Below are positions 40,498-47,581 of a stretch of 47,581 bases of DNA, one piece after another. Both the position numbers and the translations under genes were made by a program. The first letter of the stretch is position 1. Each line of letters starts with the position of its first letter. Location: assembly GCA_020629755.1 (NCBI GenBank), contig JAHDCS010000012.1, forward strand, positions 1 to 47,581. Reading direction: 5' to 3'. The notes under the pieces were generated by a model. It saw only the letters and a program-made list of their open reading frames with translations, had not been told where the DNA came from and did no database searches. The stretch is from Flavobacteriales bacterium (GTDB lineage Bacteria > Bacteroidota > Bacteroidia > Flavobacteriales_G > JALEGO01).

Positions 40498-42942
40498 TTG
40501 CATCTTACAGTTTCTGAAATAGCAAACATTTTAAAGGTTCCAACACCTAAAAAACACAAAGAGATTTGTATTGATTCATTTGCGATAGATAGCCGTAAGG
40601 TGCTTATGCCTAAAAGCACCTTGTTTGTGGCGCTCTCTGGTCAAAGAACCAACGGGCATAAGTTTATTGATGCGCTTTATAAGAAGGGATGTCGAGCCTT
40701 TTTAGTTGAGAGATTGCCTCAGAAGCACAAACGCTATAAAGCATCCTTTTTTAAGGTCAACAACACCCTCTTGGCATACCAAACACTTGCCAAGGCTTGG
40801 CGTAAGAATTTTACATTTGATGTGCTGGCCATCACCGGGAGTTCAGGTAAAACCATCGTTAAAGAGTGGCTTTATGAACTTTTACGTGAAGAGTGGTTCG
40901 TGTATAGAAGCCCGCAGAGTTATAATTCTAAAATAGGCGTGCCCTTATCAGTGTTTAGTGCGCGCTCTGTATATGACCTTTCTATTTTTGAAGCCGCTAT
41001 TTCTGAACCAGGAGAAATGAACACTCATGCAGACATTTTGTCTCCAGAGTATGGGATTTTTACTGGAATTGGGCCGGCCCACCAAAGCGAATTTGAGAGC
41101 CTAGATCAAAAAATAAAAGAAAAACTGTTGTTGTTTAAGAGGGTGAAGTGTTTGTTTTTAGGCGCAGATGATCACAGGGTCAATAAGCATTTGCCAAAAG
41201 GGGTGAAAACATTTACCTATAGCTTTAAAGATAAAGGAGCGGCGGTGTATGTAAAAAAGGTGATTAAAAAAGAAAAAAAAGCCAGTATAACGCTGCTTTA
41301 TAAAAACAAATCTTATGTCTTTAGTGTTCCGTTTTCAAGCCAGCCGCTTATTGAAAACGCGATACTCTCCCTTTTGCCTGCCTTTTATTTTAAGTTGCCT
41401 TTTGAAAGTATTTTGCCAAAAACCAAAAGTTTACCAAATGTGCACATGCGATTAGAAGAAAAAATAGCACATGGCGGAGGGGTATTGCTTTCAGATGAGT
41501 ATAATTTAGATCCGGCTTCATTGCCTTTAGCATTTGATCAGTTTAATCAGTTAAGCGAAAAACCCAAAAGACTTTTAGTGCTCTCAGATTACCCAGAGTT
41601 AACAGATTCAGATCAGCAAATACAACTCAATAAATACATAAAGACCTGTCGTTTTACACACATTTGTTTGGTAGGCAAAGGCTTTAAAAAAATCACATTA
41701 CACATCCCCCCAAAAAACATAAGTTATTTTAAACATACAGAAGATCTGCTTAAAAAAATTAATGGGAATGTGTATTTAGGATATGATATTTTAATTAAAG
41801 GATCAAGAAATCACAATCTAGAGCGAGTCACACAACAATTGAGTTTTCAAAAACAGCAAACCACTTATACCATAGATTTAAATGCGCTCGTACATAATTA
41901 CCGATTTTTAAAGCAACTCTCAGGTCAAAAAAAGGTGATGGCTATTATTAAGGCTTTTGGCTATGGCGCTGGTGCGTTTAAAATAGCAAAAGCATTGGCT
42001 GGTCAAAAGGTGGATTATTTTGGTGTAGCCTATATTGACGAAGGAGTTGCGCTTAGAGAAAAGGGCATTCAGACGCCTATTATGGTCATGAACCCAACAC
42101 GTATAGATTTTCAAACCTTATATGATTATAATTTAGAACCTACGCTTCATGATCTTCAGATGCTTGATGCTACATTAATTTGGTGTTCTCAAAATAAAAA
42201 AAAGATCAAAGTACATATTGAATTTGACACAGGCATGCGTAGACTGGGCTTTTCTCTTAGACAATATAAAGAGGTAATTAAGCGCCTAAAGTCTCAAAAG
42301 CGTGTGCAAATTGCCTCTGTGTTTTCTCATCTAGTGGCGAGTGATAAAGAGGAATTTGATGTGTTTTCAAAAAGCCAAAAAAAGCAATTTACAACTATCG
42401 CAAAAGCCTTTGCATTGCATTTTAAATCGTTTGATACACATTTATATAATTCAGCTGCGGTGCAAAGATTCAACTCTAAGAATCCGTTTTCTATGGTGCG
42501 CATAGGTTTAGCCTTGCATGGCATAACGCAATCTGAGTTTTCTACAGATTTAAAGTTAGTGGGCAAGTTAAGAACGACAATATCAAAGGTAACGCGCGTA
42601 AAAAAAGAGGATTCAGTAAGTTATAATAGGTCGTACATCTTTAAAAAGAACACTAAAGTGGCTACCTTGGCCATTGGCTATGCTGATGGCTTACCCAAAA
42701 TCACTGAAAAAAACAATCTTAAGCTCTATATAGAAGATAAACCGTATCCTGTTGTGGGAGATATTTGTATGGATATGTGTATGATTGATATAGGCATAGA
42801 TTCGACCTTAAGTGTAGGAGACCAGGTTGATGTTTTTGTGAATATAAATCAGCTGCAGACGCTATCTAAAAAAGCACAAACGATACCTTATGAGGTTATA
42901 ACAGGTATTTCAAAGAGGGTAAAGCGGGTGTATGTGCACTAG
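40498..42942 (+). CDS. murF-alr: Bifunctional UDP-MurNAc-tripeptide:D-Ala-D-Ala ligase / alanine racemase
   Basis: 814 aa from the TTG at 40498 (MHLTVSEIANILKV, the usual start pattern); the ATG at 40477 would add seven residues. The N-terminal half (to about 440) is MurF: ATP loop AITGSSGKTIVKEWL, SYNSKIGVPLSVF, ISEPGEMNTHADIL and the C-terminal ligase domain. The second half is alanine racemase: PLP Lys in VMAIIKAFGYGAG, EFDTGMRRLGF, SYNRSY with a catalytic Tyr, IGYADGLP. The fusion makes D-Ala and attaches D-Ala-D-Ala to the peptidoglycan precursor; it is a known arrangement in Bacteroidota. The MurF loop has Ser-Ser-Gly where many have Ser-Asn/Thr-Gly. Confidence 0.95.
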   Translation: MHLTVSEIANILKVPTPKKHKEICIDSFAIDSRKVLMPKSTLFVALSGQRTNGHKFIDALYKKGCRAFLVERLPQKHKRYKASFFKVNNTLLAYQTLAKAWRKNFTFDVLAITGSSGKTIVKEWLYELLREEWFVYRSPQSYNSKIGVPLSVFSARSVYDLSIFEAAISEPGEMNTHADILSPEYGIFTGIGPAHQSEFESLDQKIKEKLLLFKRVKCLFLGADDHRVNKHLPKGVKTFTYSFKDKGAAVYVKKVIKKEKKASITLLYKNKSYVFSVPFSSQPLIENAILSLLPAFYFKLPFESILPKTKSLPNVHMRLEEKIAHGGGVLLSDEYNLDPASLPLAFDQFNQLSEKPKRLLVLSDYPELTDSDQQIQLNKYIKTCRFTHICLVGKGFKKITLHIPPKNISYFKHTEDLLKKINGNVYLGYDILIKGSRNHNLERVTQQLSFQKQQTTYTIDLNALVHNYRFLKQLSGQKKVMAIIKAFGYGAGAFKIAKALAGQKVDYFGVAYIDEGVALREKGIQTPIMVMNPTRIDFQTLYDYNLEPTLHDLQMLDATLIWCSQNKKKIKVHIEFDTGMRRLGFSLRQYKEVIKRLKSQKRVQIASVFSHLVASDKEEFDVFSKSQKKQFTTIAKAFALHFKSFDTHLYNSAAVQRFNSKNPFSMVRIGLALHGITQSEFSTDLKLVGKLRTTISKVTRVKKEDSVSYNRSYIFKKNTKVATLAIGYADGLPKITEKNNLKLYIEDKPYPVVGDICMDMCMIDIGIDSTLSVGDQVDVFVNINQLQTLSKKAQTIPYEVITGISKRVKRVYVH

Positions 42943-42978
42943 GTCTAAAAAATATTGGATTATAAATAAAAAATTAAC

Positions 42979-42986
42979 TACTTTCG
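42979..42986 (+). promoter_or_regulatory. -7 promoter box with TTGG -33 for acpP-fabF-rnc
   Basis: TACTTTCG (one mismatch to TAnnTTTG), with TTGG at 42955-42958 exactly 20 bp upstream. The leader to the ATG at 43011 is about 20 nt. Confidence 0.5.
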
Positions 42987-43010
42987 TTAGATAATCATAA
43001 AACAAGTATT

Positions 43011-43247
43011 ATGTCTGATGTAAAATCTAAAGTAATAGCCATTATTGTTGATAAGCTTGGGGTGGATGAGTCTGAGGTGAATGCGGAATCTAGTTTCACC
43101 AATGATCTAGGTGCAGATTCATTAGATACTGTAGAGCTGATTATGGAATTTGAAAAAGAATTCAATATAGCGATACCAGACGATAAAGCAGAAAATATAG
43201 CTACGGTCGGAGAGGCAGTAAGTTATATTGAAGAAAACATCAAGTAA
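43011..43247 (+). CDS. acpP: Acyl carrier protein
   Basis: 78 aa, the standard length, very acidic four-helix protein. It carries growing fatty acyl chains on 4'-phosphopantetheine attached to the Ser of [10 protein letters not shown] (residue about 38). First gene of the cluster with fabF and rnc; its promoter candidate is at 42979. The gap to fabF is 12 bp. Confidence 0.98.
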   Translation: MSDVKSKVIAIIVDKLGVDESEVNAESSFTNDLGADSLDTVELIMEFEKEFNIAIPDDKAENIATVGEAVSYIEENIK

Positions 43248-43259
43248 AAATTAAGTATT

Positions 43260-44513
43260 TTGCAGCTCAAAAGAGTTGTTGTTACCGGATTAGGTGCTTT
43301 AACACCTATCGGAAATTCTCTCAAAGAGTACTGGAAGGCATTGTCTGACGGTGTGTCGGGAGCAGCACCTATCACATTATTTGATGCCTCTAAGTTTAAA
43401 ACAACTTTTGCTTGTGAAGTTAAAGGCTTTGATCCTCAAGATTATTTTGATCGCAAAGAAGCGAGAAAGCTAGATCGTTTTGCACAATTTGCTGTAGTGG
43501 CTTCTGATCAGGCGATTAAAGATGCTCAAATTACAGAAGCAATAGACCACAATCGTATTGGGGTTATTTGGGGCTCTGGTATTGGAGGGCTCATTACCTT
43601 TCATCATCAGGTTTCTGAGTTTGCCTTGGGAGATGGAACGCCCAGGTATAATCCGTTTTTTATTCCTAAAATGATTTCGGATATTGCCTCAGGGCATATT
43701 TCGATTAAACATGGGTTTAAAGGACCAAATTTTACCACAGTATCGGCTTGCGCCTCTTCCACGCATGCTCTAATAGACGCCTTTAATTACATACGACTAG
43801 GTAAGGCAGATATTATTGTTTCGGGGGGATCAGAAGCAGCCGTGAATCAATCAGGCATTGGTGGGTTTAACGCCATGAAGGCTTTGAGTACGCGTAATGA
43901 ATCTCCAGAATCAGCCTCTCGGCCCTTTGATGTGAGTCGCGACGGATTTGTACTTGGCGAAGGCGCTGGGGCACTTGTGCTTGAGGAAAGAGAACATGCG
44001 CTTAAAAGAGGGGCTAAAATTTATGCAGAAGTTGTAGGGGCTGGATTAACAGCTGATGCGTATCACTTATCAGCACCTCATCCAGAAGGACCTGGTATTA
44101 CAGAGGTAATGAAGCAAGCTATTGATGAAGCTAAAATTAGCCCTTCTCTTGTCGATTATGTCAATGTGCATGGCACGTCAACTCCGCTTGGAGATGTCGT
44201 TGAGACAAAAGCGATTGAAAATGTCTTTGGACAAGAGGCATCAAAATTAAATATCAGTGCTACTAAGTCGATGACGGGTCATTTATTAGGTGCTGCTGGT
44301 GCGATTGAAGCGTTGGCTTGTGTGATGGCCTTGAATAAAGGTGTTATTCCTCCAACTATAAACAATACACAAAGAGATCCAGCGATAAATCCGGATTTAA
44401 ACCTTACCCTTAACAAGGCGCAACACCGAGACGTTCAGTATGCGCTGAGCAACACCTTTGGTTTTGGGGGGCATAACGCGTCTATTTTATTAAAAAAAGC
44501 CAAACAAACGTGA
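43260..44513 (+). CDS. fabF: 3-oxoacyl-[acyl-carrier-protein] synthase II
   Basis: 417 aa, full length. Condenses malonyl-ACP with acyl-ACP in fatty acid elongation. The catalytic Cys is in TVSACASSTHALIDAF (about residue 165), the two His are in VNVHGTSTPLGD (about 304) and FGFGGHNASIL (about 404), and the Lys in ATKSMTGHLLGAAGAIEA. The start is TTG at 43260 (QLKRVVVTGLGALTP follows); the stop TGA overlaps the GTG start of rnc by four bases (GTGA). GGGGGGAT is at 43823. Confidence 0.97.
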   Translation: MQLKRVVVTGLGALTPIGNSLKEYWKALSDGVSGAAPITLFDASKFKTTFACEVKGFDPQDYFDRKEARKLDRFAQFAVVASDQAIKDAQITEAIDHNRIGVIWGSGIGGLITFHHQVSEFALGDGTPRYNPFFIPKMISDIASGHISIKHGFKGPNFTTVSACASSTHALIDAFNYIRLGKADIIVSGGSEAAVNQSGIGGFNAMKALSTRNESPESASRPFDVSRDGFVLGEGAGALVLEEREHALKRGAKIYAEVVGAGLTADAYHLSAPHPEGPGITEVMKQAIDEAKISPSLVDYVNVHGTSTPLGDVVETKAIENVFGQEASKLNISATKSMTGHLLGAAGAIEALACVMALNKGVIPPTINNTQRDPAINPDLNLTLNKAQHRDVQYALSNTFGFGGHNASILLKKAKQT

Positions 44514-45211
44514 AGCTCTTTGCAGGCTTCTTTAATTGGCTCTATCAAGGAAGCAAAATCCGTTTGTTTTTATATCAAAATTTTACGCTTCACTTTGTTT
44601 CTGTAAAGCCCTTTATATCTTGCTTTTTGCATGGCTCACAAGGCATGGAAAAAAAGGCTAAAAAAGAATTTGAACGTTTAGAATTTTTAGGGGATGCGGT
44701 GATTGATCTGGTCATTAGAGATCTTTTGATGAAGGTATATCCAAGTGCTGAAGAAGGGTCTTTGACTAAAATCAAAGCACAAGTCGTAAGTCGAAAAGAA
44801 CTGGGCAGAATAGCCAATGTGATTAAATTACCCAAATTAGTTCGTGTTGATCCGCGAATAGATGTGCAGCAAACCTCTATTTTTGGCAACGCCCTTGAAG
44901 CGATAGTAGGACAGCTTTTTTTGTTAAAAGGCTATGAAAAAACAGATCGTGTACTCAAACAATTTTTTTCAGAGCATATAGCCTTTGACCAATTAAAGAA
45001 TCAGATTTTTAATTTTAAAGGCGTGACTATTGAGTGGGCGCAGAAGAACAAAAAAAAATGGGAGCTAGAAATTCAAGAGTTGCCTAAAAATAGATATTTA
45101 GCTACTCTTTTTATAGACCAACAAATCCAAACTGTGGGCGTGTCGTCTTCTAAAAAAAGCGCAGAACAAAAAGCCTGTCGAATTTTTTGGGAGATTAATG
45201 AGGGCTATTAA
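44510..45211 (+). CDS. rnc: Ribonuclease III
   Basis: 233 aa, GTG start overlapping the fabF stop. It cuts double-stranded RNA in rRNA and mRNA processing. The signature is FERLEFLGDAVIDLVIRDLL (acidic residues Glu and Asp of the active site, about residues 53-72), with the second acidic cluster in FGNALEAIVGQLFL (about 124-137). A double-stranded RNA-binding domain closes the protein (about 165-233; KKWELEIQELPKNRYLATLF, SSSKKSAEQKACRIF). The first 50 residues are less conserved and unusually hydrophobic (SCFLHGSQGMEKKAK instead of the usual FTHRS...), but the core is intact. The last gene of the acpP cluster. Confidence 0.92.
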   Translation: MKLFAGFFNWLYQGSKIRLFLYQNFTLHFVSVKPFISCFLHGSQGMEKKAKKEFERLEFLGDAVIDLVIRDLLMKVYPSAEEGSLTKIKAQVVSRKELGRIANVIKLPKLVRVDPRIDVQQTSIFGNALEAIVGQLFLLKGYEKTDRVLKQFFSEHIAFDQLKNQIFNFKGVTIEWAQKNKKKWELEIQELPKNRYLATLFIDQQIQTVGVSSSKKSAEQKACRIFWEINEGY

Positions 45212-45287
45212 CCTCAAAGTAAAGCATTAAAAATGCGTATTATTCTGAGAAATAGTCGTATTATTAACGCATAAATTAAAAATTGAA

Positions 45288-46856
45288 ATGGTACTGAAAT
45301 TAAAAACCCTGTCTTTTACATTTACGTTATGTGCTTTTATCTTAGCTTCATATGGTCTTGGTGCTCAAGAAGTAGTGGATTGGTCGTTTTCTATTGGAGG
45401 AAGGATTGATGATTATGCAGAATCTGTGAAGCAAACATCAGACGGGGGGTTTATTGTTGTGGGGTCTACTAATTCTGATTCAGGAGATTTTGCCGGAAAT
45501 GATTATTACGATGATTACTTTGCTTTAAAACTTAATGCTGAAGGAGAACTTCAATGGAAAAATACTTATGGAGGCTCTAGTTGGGATTTTGCGTACTCTG
45601 TAGTTGAAACAGCAACAGGGAATTTTGTTATTGTGGGTAAGAGTTATTCACAAGACGGAGATGTCTCAGATACCTCAGCTGGTGTTGATATATGGTTGGC
45701 TCATATTTCTTCAACCGGAACTTTGATCGAAGAAAAATCTCTTGGAGGGTCTGGTGAAGATATAGGACATCAAATTATTAATACGGATGATGGGGGATTT
45801 GTGATTGCTGGCTCTACAAGGTCTTTAGATGGAGATTTATCTTCCAATAATGGAAAAAAAGATGTTTTAATAATGAAATTAGATGAAAACATGAATGTGC
45901 AATGGGCTAAAAATTATGGGGGCAGCAATAATGATGTTGCACACGCAGTAAAACAAATAGACAACGAAGGGTACATATTGGCTGGGGTAACGACTTCAAA
46001 TGATTTTGACGTGTCTTCATACAACGGAGAAGACGATATTTGGGTAATCAAACTAGACTCCTTGGGTGAATTGATCTGGGAAAAAAATTACGGCGGAACA
46101 GATGATGATGTAGCATATGATATTGAAGCGAATACTGAAGGGCATTTTTATGTAGTGGGTAGTACAAGGTCAAATGATTTAGACGTTACTGACACATTAG
46201 GAGGTGATGCTGTTTATTGGATGATTAAGATAGATGAAAACGGTAATTTATTATGGGATAAGACCTATATGAATTATGGTTTTGATGAAGCAAAATGCAT
46301 TGAAAAAATCAATGATAATGAGTTTGTTATCAGCGGTGATGGAGCTGGAATCAATTATGGCGGGAATAATTTTTTAGGTTATGGCGGTAACGATTTTTGG
46401 TTAATAGGCGTAGATGGATCAGGAGAAATATTATGGTATCAAAATTATGGAGGGTCTAATACTGACATTATAAACGATATGATTATTACACAAGACCATT
46501 CGGTGGTAATGGTTGGATATTCTAGGTCTGATGATTATGACGTAACAGAAAACTTTGCAGACGATGATGTGTTGGTTTTAAAATTAGAAAGTAGTGTACA
46601 AGTTGGCGTTTATAATCAACAGCCCAAACACATTCTTGAGGTTAACCCCAATCCTTGTTCAGTATTTTTCAACATCAACCCCTTGTCTATTGAGGCTGAA
46701 AATATTCTTATTATTAGTGATATACGAGGCAAGCAAGTCCGTGTTCAAAAGAATATAGGTCCTCAGGTTAATGTCAGTGATTTGGCCCCAGGCATATACA
46801 TGTTAGAGTTACTGAATCAAGAGGAGATTTTCACACAAAAACTAGTTGTTCAATAG
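45288..46856 (+). CDS. T9SS-sorted seven-repeat beta-propeller protein
   Basis: 522 aa with a signal peptide (ending GLGAQ). Residues about 32-440 are seven tandem repeats of 55-60 residues with the consensus W-x-K-x-Y-G-G-S-x-x-D-x-A followed by D/E-G-G-F-x-V-x-G-S/T-T-x-S and D-D-x-W-x-x-K-L/I-D: for example WKNTYGGSSWDFAYSVV and GFIVVGSTNSDSGDF. That fits a seven-bladed propeller. Asp-rich loops may bind calcium. A type A T9SS sorting domain follows (about 450-522): LEVNPNPCSVFFNI, DIRGKQVRV, LAPGIYMLELL, KLVVQ. It should be exposed on or released from the surface. A small inverted repeat ATGCGT-28-ACGCAT (45233-45272) lies before the gene. Confidence 0.85.
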   Translation: MVLKLKTLSFTFTLCAFILASYGLGAQEVVDWSFSIGGRIDDYAESVKQTSDGGFIVVGSTNSDSGDFAGNDYYDDYFALKLNAEGELQWKNTYGGSSWDFAYSVVETATGNFVIVGKSYSQDGDVSDTSAGVDIWLAHISSTGTLIEEKSLGGSGEDIGHQIINTDDGGFVIAGSTRSLDGDLSSNNGKKDVLIMKLDENMNVQWAKNYGGSNNDVAHAVKQIDNEGYILAGVTTSNDFDVSSYNGEDDIWVIKLDSLGELIWEKNYGGTDDDVAYDIEANTEGHFYVVGSTRSNDLDVTDTLGGDAVYWMIKIDENGNLLWDKTYMNYGFDEAKCIEKINDNEFVISGDGAGINYGGNNFLGYGGNDFWLIGVDGSGEILWYQNYGGSNTDIINDMIITQDHSVVMVGYSRSDDYDVTENFADDDVLVLKLESSVQVGVYNQQPKHILEVNPNPCSVFFNINPLSIEAENILIISDIRGKQVRVQKNIGPQVNVSDLAPGIYMLELLNQEEIFTQKLVVQ

Positions 46857-46882
46857 GCGAATAAAAGTTAGCTATAAATATC

Positions 46883-47329
46883 TTATCGCTTAATCTTAAT
46901 ATCTAATACTGCTCTGCCTTCTGCAATAATCCGCTCAGGATTATCTTTATTGTAACACTTGCTTTTACAATGAAAGCTATGGTCGCCTTTACGGGTGATC
47001 CACCCTTCGGCCACAATGGTTGAAGGCTTGCCTCCATTAAGGTAATCAACACGCATGTCAATGGTAGAAATTTTATCACTAGGGTCAGACAGTAATTTAA
47101 ATCCGCTTGCTCCGCCAGCGGCATCTAAAATAGTGGCTACCATCCCTCCATGCCAACGATTTGTTCTTGGGTCTCCAACAAGTTCTGGTTTAAAAGGCAC
47201 TTCTAATTTGCAATACCCGTCTTTAAACTCAAGCACCTTCACATTTAAAAATTTATGAAAAGGGATAAGCTCTTCAATAACTTGAATATAGGTCTGATCT
47301 GTGAAGGCAATTTTATTAGAATCACTCAT
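46883..47329 (-). CDS. PaaI-type hotdog thioesterase
   Basis: 148 aa single hotdog domain. The family pattern NRWHGGMVATILDAAGGASGF (in parts NRWHGGMVAT, LDAAGGASG; about residues 58-75) holds the substrate-binding His-Gly-Gly and the catalytic Asp. The strands IDMRVDYLNGGKPSTIVAEG and AEGRAVLDIKI complete the fold. It hydrolyses acyl-CoA or aryl-CoA thioesters; the substrate is not readable. A -7-like CACCTTTG on the minus strand (47334-47341, one mismatch) ends four bases before the ATG. Confidence 0.88.
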   Translation of the reverse strand: MSDSNKIAFTDQTYIQVIEELIPFHKFLNVKVLEFKDGYCKLEVPFKPELVGDPRTNRWHGGMVATILDAAGGASGFKLLSDPSDKISTIDMRVDYLNGGKPSTIVAEGWITRKGDHSFHCKSKCYNKDNPERIIAEGRAVLDIKIKR

Positions 47330-47365
47330 ATAACAAAGGTGTATATTAAATTTTTAGGGTCTTGA

Positions 47366-47536
47366 CTAGTTAAGAGGTAAATTTCTTAACATTTGCAATA
47401 CTAATTTATACAAATTTTCATTACGATAATTGTATCTAAATTCTGTTTCTTTTAAATGAAGGTAAAAGGTAGTTTTGCTCATGCCTTTAAATTTTGTTAA
47501 CCTAGTTTTAGCATAACCCCAAAAACCTTCTATTCC
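47366..47536 (-). pseudogene. Remnant of an IS1595/ISXO2-like transposase, C-terminal part
   Basis: 56 codons on the minus strand, beginning GIEGFWGYAKTRLTKFKG, then FYLHLKETEFRYNYRN and a final LLRNLPLN-like end (LQMLRNLPLN). This is the C-terminal pattern of ISXO2-type DDE transposases (FW-x-x-AK-R-L-x-K-F and F-x-LHLKE-EFR-N). Directly upstream the same frame has TAA (47537-47539) and TGA (47576-47578), and no other frame gives the missing catalytic part before the window edge. So it is a decayed or rearranged copy, unless a frameshift or the next bases restore it. Confidence 0.7.
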
Positions 47537-47581
47537 TTATTTTTTGTCCTTTTCCTTGAAGAAAAGAACGAAAATTCAAGC

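Larger units (their letters stand above)
2293..43830. repeat. Dispersed octamer GGGGGGAT, 16 copies
   Basis: Plus-strand copies begin at 4156, 8752, 15510, 20144, 23666, 30714, 36862, 38396 and 43823. Minus-strand copies (ATCCCCCC on plus) begin at 2293, 4913, 7402, 15150, 18269, 37731 and 41704. The preceding bases are mostly T (TTn). Only three other runs of six or more G/C were seen (25313, 44466, 45444). See the finding for what it may mean. Confidence 0.7.

Noticed and set aside
1-47581. CRISPR array, tRNA, rRNA, prophage or toxin-antitoxin pair
   Set aside because: I saw no regular spacer-repeat array, no cloverleaf with CCA region, no phage structural gene and no small paired operon of that type on either strand.

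Overview
The window is AT-rich chromosomal DNA from a member of the Bacteroidota, most likely a marine flavobacterium-like or Cryomorphaceae-like lineage (inference). The reasons are type IX secretion (T9SS) sorting domains, a PorV/PorQ-like barrel, a TonB-dependent receptor with a carboxypeptidase-like N-terminal domain, a MurF-Alr fusion, an acpP-fabF-rnc cluster, and many promoter boxes of the Bacteroidota -7 type (TAnnTTTG). Almost all of it is housekeeping and envelope genes. Transposase pieces lie at both edges: an IS4-family C-terminus at the left and a broken IS1595/ISXO2-like C-terminus at the right.

Layout. 0.4-8.6 kb (minus strand): a run that transcribes from an RND/MMPL exporter through rfbA, a polyprenyl diphosphate synthase, folC, a YfiM-like lipoprotein and a TPR/PD40 protein. 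8.7-15 kb (plus): an unknown lipoprotein, dCMP deaminase, an O-antigen ligase/polymerase-like protein, then cytidine deaminase with pyruvate dehydrogenase E1-alpha and E2. 15-19.7 kb (minus): a LolC/E-type permease, a T9SS protein with a CxxCH motif, an M42 peptidase and pyruvate kinase. 19.8-23.3 kb: cvpA, recG (minus), a lipoprotein and a small very basic exported protein. 23.6-33.3 kb (plus): a three-gene envelope module made of a TonB-dependent receptor, a giant exported protein and a PorV/PorQ-like barrel. 33.4-37.8 kb: greA, a small repeat protein, a HIT protein, L-asparaginase and a TMTC-like membrane protein with TPRs. 37.8-40.3 kb: comF, a membrane coiled-coil protein and an rRNA methyltransferase. 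40.5-45.2 kb: murF-alr, acpP, fabF, rnc. 45.3-47.3 kb: a seven-repeat propeller T9SS protein and a PaaI-type thioesterase.

The most interesting signals are not genes. (1) The octamer GGGGGGAT occurs 16 times on both strands, in several codon frames and once between genes; nearly every G6 run in the window is part of it. (2) Many genes have a -7 box ending only 4-6 nt before the start codon, which predicts leaderless mRNAs. (3) In two places the hairpin of an upstream intrinsic terminator overlaps the promoter and start of the next gene. (4) A perfect 22-bp palindrome covers the -7 box and start codon of the O-antigen ligase gene. (5) Two long imperfect palindromes of about 170-180 bp lie upstream of cdd and murF-alr. 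No tRNA, rRNA, CRISPR array or phage region was seen.
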